A DNA stretch of 64,000 nt from Rutstroemia sp. NJR-2017a BVV2. Taxonomy: Eukaryota; Ascomycota; Leotiomycetes; Helotiales; Rutstroemiaceae. Shown piece after piece: positions 47,806-59,955 of this stretch. Location: contig NJPS01000054.1 in assembly GCA_002946415.1 (NCBI GenBank), positions 62,001 through 126,000 on the forward strand, in the 5' to 3' direction. Position 1 is the first letter of the stretch; each line of letters opens with the position of its first letter. Below the pieces are notes generated by a model. It made no database searches. It was not told the DNA's origin and saw only the letters and a program-made list of their open reading frames with translations. The position numbers were made by a program, and so were the translations under genes.

Positions 47806-48765
47806 GAAAATCGAGTTTAAAGATTGAATCATATTGGCGTCGTGTAAACACCCTAAAATTCGACAGTTTCGTAGTTTGAAGAGGTGGTAGGCTTGGAAGG
47901 ACATCCGAAACTTAAAACACAATATCGATGGCATGATAGACCGGGAAGATTAAATGAAGAATGAGTAGCTTATACGAGGAGGACTCCACTTTGGGTTATC
48001 CTTAAATTATCCGCAGCTCCACTTTCATGATCTGCCCGGTAGATATTAGTCTATTCGCTTCCTTAACGGTTAATCCTTCGTTTCAGTATAAGACAAGGTA
48101 TGTTCATCTGAAAAATACCTCTGATAGGAATTGAGTTTGGTTGTGTCTTGATTAGACTGGTTTCAATACGTTCCAATGATATCCAGTTGCAAATCAAAAT
48201 GCCGATCTAGGTACTGACAGTGGTTAAATCGTGAAGTTAAATTAACCTTAATCAATCTCACTTTCAAGTATCCTAGCGAATTACCCCGCATTAACATTCA
48301 GCCTCAACAATAAGGATATACGCCCCAATCATGCTCCAGTCTACTGACTGCCGATAGCAAGTGATAAATGTTTCATCGTACGGGTGCGAGAAGCACCGAG
48401 GTCCATCTTTTATCTACTAGTATCCGCGCCAATGATATTCAATTTCAGGTACCAACGTTCGACTAATGACAGCCCTTTTCTTGAAGAACAAGAAACCTCA
48501 TCTTCTGATTTGCCCATTCTACCTAGCAAGCTGAATATCTACAGCTATACTTTCAGGAAATTGGTAAATCAGCAGGCCTTAAAATGTGGAGCATATCGTA
48601 TTCCGGAGAATACCTCTAGCGAAGTGGTTCTACGGATATAGCCAAAAACGGTCCGGAGAGATCTATCTTGGTAGAGACAGAATGCTAACCCACCACAGTC
48701 GTGGTATAAAATAGTTGCTTTGGTCTTCTTACTCTTTTCCGCAACTCTCAACACCGTTCCAAAAG
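47806..48765. promoter_or_regulatory. Divergent promoter region, GH43 and GH27
   Basis: 960 bp between two cell-wall enzyme genes. TATAAAAT at 48705-48712 lies 54 bp before the GH27 ATG. Binding sites for regulators such as XlnR (GGCTAA) or CreA (SYGGRG) were not scored here. Confidence 0.55.
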
Positions 48766-50416
48766 ATGCGTTCTGAATTTTTACTCGCCTTCACTGTAGG
48801 CTTTCTGGGTTCTACTGTGGATAGTCGCACTTTCGAACGGCGCATCAATAATGGCCTTGGCCGTACTCCCGCTTTGGGATGGAACAGCTGGGTAACCCTC
48901 CCGTCTCACCACTCGATACCCTAACTCACAATTACTGATCCATCTATAGAATGCCTTTGGATGCAATGGCGCTTCAGCTTCCTCGGCTATGACGGCAGCG
49001 AACCAATTTGTAAACCTAGGTCTCAAAAACCTTGGATACACATATGTGAATATAGATGACTGCTGGCACTCTAAGTCCCGCAACTCCTCTGGAAATCTTG
49101 TTGCTGATCCAAGTAAATGGCCCAACGGTATGGCATATACCGTTAATCAAATTCACGGTATGGGACTTAAGTTCGGATTGTATGGTGATGCGGGTACCAT
49201 GACTTGTGCCGGCTATCCAGGCTCTCAGGGACATGAGCAGCAAGATGCGAATTTACTTAGTAGCTGGGGAGTCGATTACGTAAGAATCTTCTCCAGTACT
49301 CTCTTATCTTCACCTCTCCTTCAAAGATAATGAAACTAAAGATTGCCTTGTCAGTGGAAATACGACAACTGCTACACTCCTTGCAACGGACAGGTCCCAC
49401 AAACATGCTGGATCGCGCGAAACTCGGAGTCTTGGTATCAGACATTCGGCAATGCTCTGAAATCTGTATCACATCCCATACTTTACTCTTTGTGTTCTTG
49501 GGGAGTGGATAGTGTATGGACCTGGGGCGGGTCGGTTGGGAATTCCTGGAGAGTTACTGGTGATATTCAAGATACCTGGTCGTCTATTTCATCGATGGCC
49601 AACACGGCGGCGGGCATCTCGCAATACTCTGGTCCCGGAGGTTTTAATGATTTGGATATGTTGGTAAGTAAAGACTACAGACCTAAAAAGACTCCGTGCT
49701 CCGGCTCCCAAATTGACCTAGCATAGGAAATTGGCAATGGTGGTCTCTCGGATGCTGAGGAACGAGCACATTTTGGTCTCTGGGCAATCGCCAAGTCTCC
49801 CTTGATTATTGGTACCAATCTCGCCAGTATAAAGTCTTCTTCTCTCGCTATCATCAAGAACGCGGTAAGTTTTTCTTCATTCGCACCGTCTTTCCCACAT
49901 CTAACAAATCAGGGTATCATTTCCATCAACCAAGACTCCCTCGGAAAAGCAGCTACCTATTTCACTCCATCGGGTCAGGCTGGTCCAACATCTGGGCAAC
50001 TTTATCCCTACTGGGCCGGACCCCTCTCGGATGGTGTCGTGGTTGGCATCGTAGCTGCAAATGGTGCGCTCAACTATAACGTTGCACTCAGCAGTGTTCC
50101 AGGATTAGGTTCTGGCACATGGAGCTGGACAGAGTTCTACAGCGGTAAGACAGGATCAGGAACTAGTATATCGGGATCTTTGGCAAGCCATGATATGGCT
50201 GTTTACAAGATAACTAAGACTAGTGGAAGCGGAACGACAACTTCGGTTGTCAAGCCGACTTCAACCACTGCCGCTCCAACTACCACTTCTAGCGGTGGTA
50301 GTGGGACGGTACCTCAATGGGGACAATGTGGAGGAAGTGGTTGGACTGGAGGAACTGTGTGTGTTTCACCATACACTTGCACTTATAGTAATTCGTATTA
50401 TTCTCAGTGCTTGTGA
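48766..50416 (+). CDS. GH27 alpha-galactosidase with C-terminal CBM1
   Basis: Five exons: 48766-48891, 48950-49279, 49355-49663, 49727-49864, 49913-50416; introns 48-75 bp; 468 residues. The signal peptide [16 protein letters not shown] precedes [13 protein letters not shown], which continues across intron 1 as NAFGCN. The catalytic nucleophile is Asp156 in KYDNCY and the acid/base Asp222 in WRVTGD, both as in the family, plus [18 protein letters not shown] and [10 protein letters not shown]. The C-terminal beta domain is followed by a Thr/Ser linker and a CBM1 ending SNSYYSQCL, nearly the same ending as the GH43 CBM1. The secreted enzyme removes alpha-1,6-galactose from galactomannan and related oligosaccharides. 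Intact. Confidence 0.94.
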
Positions 50417-53400
50417 GCAGACGCGGAACAGGACAATATCATTGGCTTTTGCTACTCGTCAGTATCTCGCAGCTCGATAGCTCTGTGAAATTTTACATTT
50501 GTTCAAGGAATTCAATCTCCCCCATTGTAGCGCGCAAATAATTCAAAGTATTTCTCACAGACTTTACTATCAGCGACTGATTTGTGAAAGTTACTGAGAA
50601 AGGGAAGCTCCTCATGCGAAAGACACTTGAGAAACCACCATTAAAAGATGAAGGGTCTCATCCTGACTCCCAACATATCCTTGTGTGGGTATCGGATATT
50701 CTCGACGAAAAGATAGGTCTTTAGTCAAATTACTCACTTGAGCAATGGTAAACTAGGCCTATAAAAGCAGATGTGAGTCCAAAATTTACAGGTTGGCTCT
50801 TAGAGGTCGATCGGGATGGTACTAATAATATAGTGCCTGTAGGCTCAAATGGATTTAAAAGTAGGGGTAACTTGTACTTGATTCAACTGTTCTACAGGCC
50901 TATCTACAGTAGGAAGGACTCTTTATATAGGTAGGCAACTTAGGGTAACTCTTAACGCCTACAGGCCCCGCTTTAGCGCCGAAGGCCGATATGCACCTAA
51001 AAGCCGAAATCCTACAGGCTTTATAAGCCCAATGCTACAGGCTTACCAACCCTATTTTGCCACCTTACTCAACATTGGCATTGGAGACGAGCCGACTGTC
51101 TTTTTGGGAAGAAAGTGACGAATTAATAAAAGGTCTATCATCAACGCCATGATAGCTTCCAGAGTCGCTCGCAAATATCTTACCAAGGCCAAGATCCCAT
51201 TTCCGAGCCTTTCTCCGAGACAAGAGCGTTTTTGCTAGTGCGGGGGAAGAATGGCTGTTGATCCTCGCCATATTAATTCTCCATGATGGATAGCAACCAA
51301 AATTCGCACAGAGAAAATAAATTCGAAGGAACAGAAAGGAAAATCAAACGGTCAATCTTAAGTAATGTAGTAGTAAAACTTTATAGATGTGGATGCCAAC
51401 GCTGCTATTTGTTCTTGCTAGGACCCATGATATGAATTCTGCTGTTAGGCATAGACAATCTCCACAATGGATTCAGCCCACAGGGACAACACCGCATCCT
51501 TTAAAATCGGGTCGAGGTATCTGATTTCCTAGCGGAAGATGATTTTCAGTAACTGAACATCCCACTCTTGGAAGTTGGCAAGGAACGTGGAGGATGGCAG
51601 AGGTAGGACGGAGAAGAATCTGGGAACGGGAAATGAGAGAGCAGCATAGGGTGCTAATGAATTGAAAATTCGGGAGATCTGGGATTATGGCTGTCAGAAC
51701 CATCGCACCCTCATTGCAGCGTTATCCACCATGTCGTTGAAATGAAGGGGTCCCACATCGGCATTGGTGTCTCGTTTTTCGTAGCGAGCATCTGCCGCGC
51801 TCTCAAGGCGTACATCACGTGGGACACTGAACTTTCCGATCCTTAGAAATTCCGCTGCCGTTCTAGAGAGATTCAAGTCCCGCTTTGTTCCAAACCCCAC
51901 CCACCGGAGTTCAATCTGATTTAGCTTTTATCGTATCTAAGTCGCTACATTCTCTTGCTCTACATTTATGGCTCGCAGTGATGAATTCCGTGCTGGATTG
52001 AATGCCGTAGTGTCGAATAAAGCGTACAGTTGATTATTCTGTAGAAAAGCCTTCGAGGCTAGATTGAACACGACTGTTGATATCTAACAGTTATTTTATA
52101 GTCCTTACTCTAAAGTTCCATCGACCGAAATTGAGCCGTTTCAATACCACGATAGCCTTCAACAGACTCAGTGGCAATTTGGAAAACCAATGTAGAATGT
52201 TCAGCCTTTCCAAACAGCTCTTCGTCTTCCTTGTCAGTCGACTATAGGCCTAGGTAATCTATCACTTAACGCATCTTCGTATCCTCAAACTAACTCTTAG
52301 GATCTAACTCTTGATCTTCAATCTCTTTACCCAGGTGGACTGTCTTTCGAAAAGTATACCATGTTCATATTGACTGGGAGTTCTATTACGTTGCATCTTG
52401 CACAGCTCTTATGTAAACAAGCAAAATACCCTATTCTGGGAAAGAGGAAAAGAAGACAAACCCCAAAGGACAACCCAGGGCCAATCTACTATCAAGCCGA
52501 ATCCACCAACGACCCTACCCTACCCAAGCAGGTAAAATTGCCAGTAGTTTTTCCACCACTGGCGCGCTACCCCATTGCTCACTGACCATCTAATGAGTCC
52601 CTAGAAGAGTTCTTAGTTAGTGACGGCCTAACTTGCAGACCCAGTGCCATCTCAGTTGTCGACAGCGATAACCGGGAAGCCCAAGGCGCCGAGATTCATG
52701 ACGTGGCATTTCCAAGCATTAGAGAGGTTTGTAATGGTGACGGAGGCGCTTGAGCGGATCGATACGCGCTGGTTAAAGGTGCCTGTGTTCTGAATAGATA
52801 GCTTATTGGTATGGTTATTCTCCTACATGCTGTAGGGGCCGCCGTTACTAGTGACCGTGCCTTTCTTCCTGCCGATTTATGTAAAGCCTGTCGAGTGCTC
52901 AATTATATAGTATTCATCGAGCTAGCCGACTGTCTAGCGATAAAAGGGTAGGGCAGCAAGACTACTAGTAACACCGAAAGAACATTGTGTGTGATAGCAC
53001 TCTAGAAGTATTGGCCATAAAAAATAGAATAGTAGGTGAAGCAGTTTCCTATACACAGTGATTGTTGCCGGGGTTCCAACCTACATTGACGACACAATCC
53101 TCTTTAGTATTGAAGTCAAGGGAGAAGCAAGTTGCCTGAGTGACTCAAATCAACACCACAGCCAGTTGCATAGTCCTGAAAATAGTTTATATATACTTCG
53201 AGAGATACGTCGTGGGGGACGTGCATGACTGGGTTGTCTGGTCCCAAGTCAAAGTAATTATGGCCTTGTGGCTCTTTGATTAACCTAGGAAAATTGATAT
53301 TGGTTTTAGCCTTGACAGGTGGCCGCAGCTTTAGATAGATTATCACCTAGGGGTAAAAGCTTAAATAAACTACGCATAATGGGGTTATCACAGTTTCCTA

Positions 53401-53959
53401 AAGCTTAATTGCCTCGCACAACCAGCGTTTCAGAACACCTAAAGTGTACCCGCTTTGCATCCACTTAGCCTGCGTGTACAGTGCCTAATTACTATGAGTG
53501 CACTATGATTGCAACAGTAGTCCCTCCTGCTCCAATTGTGGATGAACCACCAGCACCTATATTTCAACAATTATATCTGACATCTTGCCTATTTGCAACA
53601 CGGTTAATACCACGGTTAATACCAAACGACCTGGGAAAGTAGTTGGATTTTCCACCAATGATCATCAGAAAAAATTTGACAAACGTCGTCGTTGCCTGTA
53701 GAATTAAACTTCGCAAATGAATAGCTAATATAAATCTCTAAACCCTGGTGCATTCCACAGGGGCACACGCCCGCGTCTTCAGAAATGTATTCCTTTCGGC
53801 TTGCAGTGATTAATTAATGGCAAAATAGCAAACGCAGCTTCTCTTCAAGATAAATACTAGATGATATACCCATTCAAAAATCCAGGTCACCAATCCTTTC
53901 TTCTATACACTAATTACTTTTTATCTTGACCATTTGTAGCATTCAGTAACAAGATCACA
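50417..53959. other. 3.5-kb gene-free stretch
   Basis: No ORF above 76 codons has recognisable content and none can be extended by plausible introns. 50780-51045 holds repeated TACAGG words (see the repeat entry). Minus frames at 51473-51703 and 51694-51900 and a plus frame at 52361-52585 are short and featureless. Probably decayed or intergenic DNA; not AT-rich like the RIP nest. Confidence 0.5.
50780..51045. repeat. Cluster of CTACAGGC-like words
   Basis: TACAGG occurs near 50788, 50893, 50950, 51013 and 51036, and the palindrome GCCTGTAGGC lies at about 50835. Spacing is irregular. It may be a degraded mobile-element end or a low-copy repeat; no function inferred. Confidence 0.4.
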
Positions 53960-55571
53960 ATGCTTTCACTCGTTGCTTTCCTGACCCTGGGCGCCCAGGT
54001 TGCACTCTCAGCTCCAGCCCCAGGTTCTAATGGTCTAGCAGCAAGAGCGACTACAGTCACCGTTAATCTTGGTGAAACCCATCAGACAATGGACGGGTTT
54101 GGATTTTCGGAGGCTTTTGGCCGGGCAGCCAATCTGTACAACCTGCCTTCCGCCCAAAGGAGTCACGCACTTGATCTTCTATTTAGTCCCACTGTAGGGG
54201 CGGGATTCACCATTTTGCGAAATCGTATTGGCTCTGGTGGTTCCGGAGACAGTATCGAGCCTACGGCCCCATCATCCCCAAGTGCCACTCCAAAATACAC
54301 TTGGGATCATAGCGAAGGCTATCAAGTATGGCTATCTCAGCAGGCCAAAAACTTGTATAATGTCACAAGATTTTATGCAAATGCGTGGAGTGCTCCTGGC
54401 TTTATGAAGACTAACGGCAAAGACACCAATGGAGGCTATCTATGCGGTGTTACCGGTGAAAAATGCTCTTCGGGCGATTGGAGACAGGCATACGCGAACT
54501 TTTTAGTACAATACATCAAAAACTACGCATCCGAGGGTATTACAATCACCGAACTCGGATTTCTGAATGAGCCTGACTATGTGTAAGCAGGATCATCATT
54601 TTTGTGCTTTCCAGATATCTGACTCTTTTTAGCACCTCTTACTCATCGATGCAGTCGTCTGGTACACAGGCCGCGGACTTCATAAAGATCCTCCATCCAA
54701 CCCTGGCATCCGCAGGTCTATCTGTGGGAATCAACTGCTGTGGTAAGTGTTTCCGTCATGTGTGTCAGAGGAGAGCACGAGCAAACTCGACCTCATGGCT
54801 TTTTCATAAAAGCTTTGTTCTGAAAGCATATCACTGGGCCTGTCGTCGTATCTTTCGTTCAATGAATACTCAAAGGGCTGACATTATGTGTTCCTAGACA
54901 TGGTTGGCTGGAACGACCAGGTCACTGCGACCGTCCAGCTCATTGCAGCAGGTGTTGAGAATATGATTTCCAGAATTACTTCTCATGGATATTCATCAGA
55001 CCCAAAAAGCCCTATGGACACCAAGCGACCAACATGGATGACTGAAATAGAGACCACTGACGCATGGAATGCCAACTGGTACCAGAGTGGTGCTAAATCG
55101 GAAGGCTTCACCTGGGCCCAATTGATTTATACCGCTGTAGTCAAAGCCAATGTCAGCGCTTATTTCTATTGGGAGGGAATAGAAATCACGACCAATAATG
55201 CTGGTCTTATTCAAATTTCTGGAACAACTGTCAACCCTTCTGCAAGACTATGGGCCTATGGACAATGGAGTCGATCAGTTCGTCCTGGTGCCGTTCGTGT
55301 TGGGACTTCGGGTGCACCTTCGAGTGTCCTGACTAGCGCTTTCAAGAACACTGACGGCTCTGTATCAGTTCAGATGCTCAATACCGGCTCCACCTCTCAG
55401 AGTGTTTCTATTGCAATTACTGGTTTCACAGCATCAACAGTCAAGGCCTATATTACAAACCAAAGCAACAACGGGATCATATCTACAACTGCATCCCTGA
55501 GTGGCGGTACTGTTGGCGCCACGGTTCCTGCTCGCTCTATGATGACATTCATTCTTACCGGGGGCTCATAA
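53960..55571 (+). CDS. GH30 glycoside hydrolase (subfamily 7-like, xylan- or beta-1,6-linked glycan-acting)
   Basis: Exons 53960-54582, 54633-54742, 54898-55571; introns of 50 and 155 bp with CTGAC branch sites; 468 residues. Signal peptide MLSLVAFLTLGAQVALSA. The (beta/alpha)8 barrel shows TMDGFGFSEAFGRA, ILRNRIGSG, FYANAWSAPGFMKTNG, the acid/base Glu204 in GFLNEPDYV and the nucleophile Glu294 in WMTEIETT, followed by the side beta-domain ending VPARSMMTFIL. Fungal members include glucuronoxylanases/xylobiohydrolases (GH30_7) and beta-1,6-glucanases or galactanases in other subfamilies. The sequence style suggests subfamily 7, but this needs a tree. Secreted, no CBM. Intact. Confidence 0.9.
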
Positions 55572-57098
55572 TCGAAAATCATGGTGGTTAGTTAAGCGCT
55601 CTCAATCTCGGCGACTTCAACTAGCAAGTTGGAGTTCAATTCGGTCTCGACAAGTAGCCTGTGCTCTTTCTGTAAATACATTGCTCGATATCACTCGACA
55701 CACTCATTAGTTGGAAATCTGGTCAAGTTTCTCTTAAAATTCTATCACTTTACAACAAATAGTATCTTGTACATACATTATTCTGTTATGTTGACGTTTT
55801 GAAAGTAACCCCGATTCAATATAATATTGCTTCCTTTTTGTATTGAATTCTATGATATTAACTAAATAATATCAGCGAATAAAGTTTTAGTTTCATAACC
55901 TGGTAAGATGATCCTAACACTGGCAACGATGAGCAGCAGCATAGATGATACCAGATCCCAACATAATAATACCTGGAATGTTGTCCTATTCGATTCAAAT
56001 AAACCCTAGAGCAGCTCGATAGCTACCATCAAACATACTGGGCCCCCGGAGACTCCCTCCCTCACTGATAATATTGCCATCAGTCTTATCCTCGCCGATT
56101 ACTACTTCTGCAACACCAGTATAGCCGTCAAAATTTTTGGAAACATAATATTTACAATAGCATCCCACAGTATATCTACAGCTGAGCTCTCGGGAATTGC
56201 TACTTCTTCCTCAATGCTACCTTTTCCTCCAATGCAACGCACAATATAACTCGCAAATAGCTGTCGTCAATCATTAACGAAGCTCAAAAATCCATCAACT
56301 AAGTTGTCTTTCCACCTAGCAAATGTGTTCATGAGTGCCTCTGGCTCTTCCAGACTGCATGACTAGCATCTCGCTTGACAACTCATCCTGACCTGGTTCA
56401 ACATGGACTCGTACACCCCAAAGTCTCATCCACCAATTATATCTCGGAGCTTGGGAAGGTTTCTACCAGGCCTTTCGACCCAGCTGGCAGTAAGAGCAAG
56501 ATTTCATATGCGACCCTGGTGGACCATGGGTCTAGGCCAGTGGTTATTACGGTTGGGTATTCTCATGGCTGACGATTCACTGCTGGTCACTGACGGTGGC
56601 CTATTATTGCTCGGAATGACATGAGGGGAGTAAATTCTAGATATACCGAACCTTGTCATCGCTGAGGGAATGGACAGAGGAGGAGAATGCAAAGGAGATT
56701 TTTGATAACTTAGCCGACTTGAATCTCGGAGTCTTCTAGTATTACAGTTATTGTAATGCTTGACGTTCGTGCTTGATAATCGCTCGGTTATACTTGCACT
56801 GCAGAGCTTTATGTCTGCTTCACTCTCCTACTTAAATGATATTATACTTCATAACTAGCGTTACAAGGCAACAGGAAAATGCCTTGACATTTGCGTATTT
56901 GCAGTGTTTTCTAAGAAAAAATAACAGATCGAATGTGCGGAAACCAGAGATCAGCCTTTGTACTCAATAATAACATAGTTGTAATTACTCTACAATATGA
57001 TGTATTTGCACTTCATGTATATTTCATATATAGGATTCTTGCCCATGTTCTCAATTTTGTATACATCAGATTTGCTTCGTAGAATCCACTTCGAAGCT
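55572..57098. other. 1.5-kb gene-free stretch
   Basis: Short frames near 56375-56700 overlap on both strands without family features. No repeats recognised. It separates GH30 from the converging UNC93-like gene. Confidence 0.45.
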
Positions 57099-59165
57099 TT
57101 ACTTCTGAATGGGAATGTTTTTGATCTCAATCGCTTGCTCCTCTGCTAGAATATCCGCAGGGATATTGTCGGGAGTTTTATTAGTTAACAAGATCATTGG
57201 TCCTACTGCAACTGCCATAAGAGCGAACGTGACGATACTAGATATTGCTTGTTAGGAGATTATATTTTCAAGTGAGTTATAAAGGAGACGATAAGCAAAC
57301 GTACAATCCGACGAGGGTATTGGTGTTTATATTAGTATTCATACTGTACGCGATGGCTTGGCCAATGGCTTCAATACATCTACAATAAAATTAGTATTTA
57401 ATGATGAGTTATTTCAATAATGTCAAGTTGAGCTCTCACCGAAATGCTGCTCCGTTACGAACATTTGATTGTGCGTCTGTAGCAAACGAGGAAATGAGCC
57501 AGTACATGTACGACTGCGAGAGAGGGCCCGTAGTCTGCACGAAGAAGTAAGGAAGGAAAGCCGTGGGATATAGCGAGTCGTCCCAATCAATTGTACCCGG
57601 GTTATGGTGATTGAAGCGCACTTGCATGATGATAGACCAGATGTAGACACCTAGGTTGAGGATGACCACAGTGAAGAGCCCGAGTTGTGCTCGGCGACGC
57701 TGGCTGACATTTTTCATGTCAAGAATGAACCCGAGGCCAAAGCAGCCAATACTGTAGCTTGTTAGCTAGTCTGATTGATGAGGAAATCTTATCTTTTGGG
57801 GGATACTTGCATGCATAAGAATGGTGACACAAGGGAGGACAGAGAACGCGCTCTAACGCTGAAGTAGTCGGCTAGATAGGTAGACCATGTACCACTATTA
57901 TTTATCAGAATGGCATACCATCATATGTTATCACAATAGATCAATACCTGTAGAAGAAGGACCAAAAAGCCCATAAACTTGACAATACAACAACACTGGA
58001 AGTCCATGTCACCTTAATGAGCTTGAACTCTTGCTTCGTAGAAAGACGTTCGGAAAAAACGATTCGGGTACCATCGGATCGAACGACGTGCTCGAGCGGA
58101 GTAATGAGGAAAGCAAAAGGCAGCCTCAAGAGTAGAGAAGTTAGTTCCTTGAGCCTTTTCGCACAACTATGGCAAGTACTTACGCAAAGCATTCAATAAT
58201 GAGGAAGGCGATGTAGGTAGAGGGCGTGATTCCACCACTAGATCCCACCTTGGAGTTTTTGGCGAGACTATAGAAAGCAAATATCAGCTCTGTTCGAGCC
58301 AGACATATATTTGACGCTTCTTACTTGATTGCACCCCCGATAAGCTGTCCAAGGTTTCGTGAGACAATCCAAAGGGCAAGGTATTTTCCACGAGCACCAG
58401 AAGGGCTCAAAGACATGATAGATCCGGCTTCAGCAATGTACCAGCAGCCCGTACCGATGCCGCTCAAGGCACCACTCAGAATCAGATACTGAAACGCTGA
58501 TTAGTATATGCGATTTTTCTGCATCAGGTCTAAGTGTTCTTGACTAACCCATTGATTTCCAAATTTGCTGTTGCAATAGTATGCAGAACCCTGGATAGGG
58601 AATGACGCAGCACCAATAACCAGGGCCCATTTGACGCCGATTTTATTTACCAAAGGACCACCAAAAAAGCAAACTGATAGCTATGTCAGTTACTAAATTC
58701 CTGATAATCCAATTATGGCATCAGAGGAGCTTACCCAAGGCGAGGAATGTGTAAGTCAGAGCGTTGCTACAAAACTCGTCAGTGAGGCTCATTATTTATC
58801 AATCAAGTAGCAGCTTAGACAAACCAAATATTGGAAGTCTCAGGAGTTGCAAGACCACCACCGCCAAGACCTGGGTAACCATTAGAATTTCTTGATGAGT
58901 CAATTCGAAGTTCTTGCTACTCACCAGATATAGCATCAGACATCGCCGGGCCACAAGTTGCCTGGATACTCAGGAGCAACATTTGAGTCAAGCTATGCTG
59001 ATGTACTCGCTTCCACCACGGGACGGTTCTCGTGTATTCTTCCATATCAACCTGATCATTGAATTCAACTTGTTCGGGGTTCATGGGGAATGTGCTATTG
59101 GGTCGAAGGGCATCATCCTTTCCTCCGGCGTAGGTGTTAGGGGGTGCAGCGTCAAGATGAGACAT
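57099..59165 (-). CDS. UNC93-like major facilitator transporter
   Basis: Eleven exons on minus: 59165-58925, 58870-58825, 58766-58735, 58673-58549, 58488-58325, 58267-58184, 58124-57948, 57894-57811, 57751-57440, 57379-57305, 57237-57099; 492 residues, no stop. Recognisable blocks are the cytosolic N-tail to WWKRVHQHSLTQMLLLS, GLGGGGLATPETSN, GGPLVNKIGVKWALVIGA, GALSGIGTGCWYIAEAGSIM and RNLGQLIGGAIN, then the C-half LGFILDMKNVSQRRRA and IEAIGQAIAYSMNTNINT. About 11-12 membrane segments. Substrates of fungal UNC93-like proteins are unknown. Start 59165 (MSHLDAAPPNTY) is preferred to an upstream ATG at 59249. Intron 8 is GC-AG (GCAAGT donor at 57810); all others are GT-AG. Divergent from the fructosyl amino acid oxidase. 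Confidence 0.9.
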
Positions 59166-59955
59166 CTTTTCTCTACAAACTCGAGACAAAACACAGATTT
59201 TGCACAATGATGGGATGATTGAATTCAAAAGTGTCTGCACTTCGAGCAAACATTCGTGTTGGTTGTCGGTCTTTATTTAAACATCTGAGGAGTTAACGGC
59301 GCACTATCGGTGCAGGCAGTCAGGTGCAGAGAGGACGCCTTCCTAACTATCACCAGTATGCATATGCATTGCTTATCTAGGTGGATCTTACAAAGATAAA
59401 GAAGAAGATCATCGGTCGTTGTCCATATTTTCAGGCAACTTTAAAATACGCATACCATTTGTTGAAGGTCCATGCGACCATCTGCTAGAAAATCCCAGCT
59501 GGGAGTAGTATCAATCTGTGCTCACGCAGCACTGCCAAGAAGTTCCGCAGGCATTATCTTTATTTGCCATATAAGGAAGTCGTAACAATTCCAATATAGT
59601 ATGACTAAAATATAGCCGGGTGTCCCCGCACAGTGTCATACATAATCTAGAGAATGAGGTAAGTTTGCCCCACCATACAACAGTTTAAGAAGAGGGGTAG
59701 AGTATGATTGGTAGGCCGAACTGCCCTTGGCAATCGGTATCCACAGCGCGGTTGAATGACCGTCCCAATTGATAATTCCGGACACTAATGCTGACGAGAT
59801 AGCACTGACTTCTGTTGAATATTTTGAGCCGCCAGGAAGGGTATAGCTAGTCAACGCCATTAAACCGTGTCTTATTACTGTGATACTGTACAAAGAAATC
59901 TGTCTTCGTCTCCGCAACGTGCATTCGAAGTCTCACATACCAACGAACGAGCAAA
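59166..59955. promoter_or_regulatory. Divergent upstream region, UNC93-like transporter and FAOX
   Basis: 790 bp between start codons. A TTTAAATAAAG element on minus (about 59272-59282) is roughly 110 bp from the transporter ATG. A 93-codon minus frame at 59636-59917 has no family features and is not called. Confidence 0.45.
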
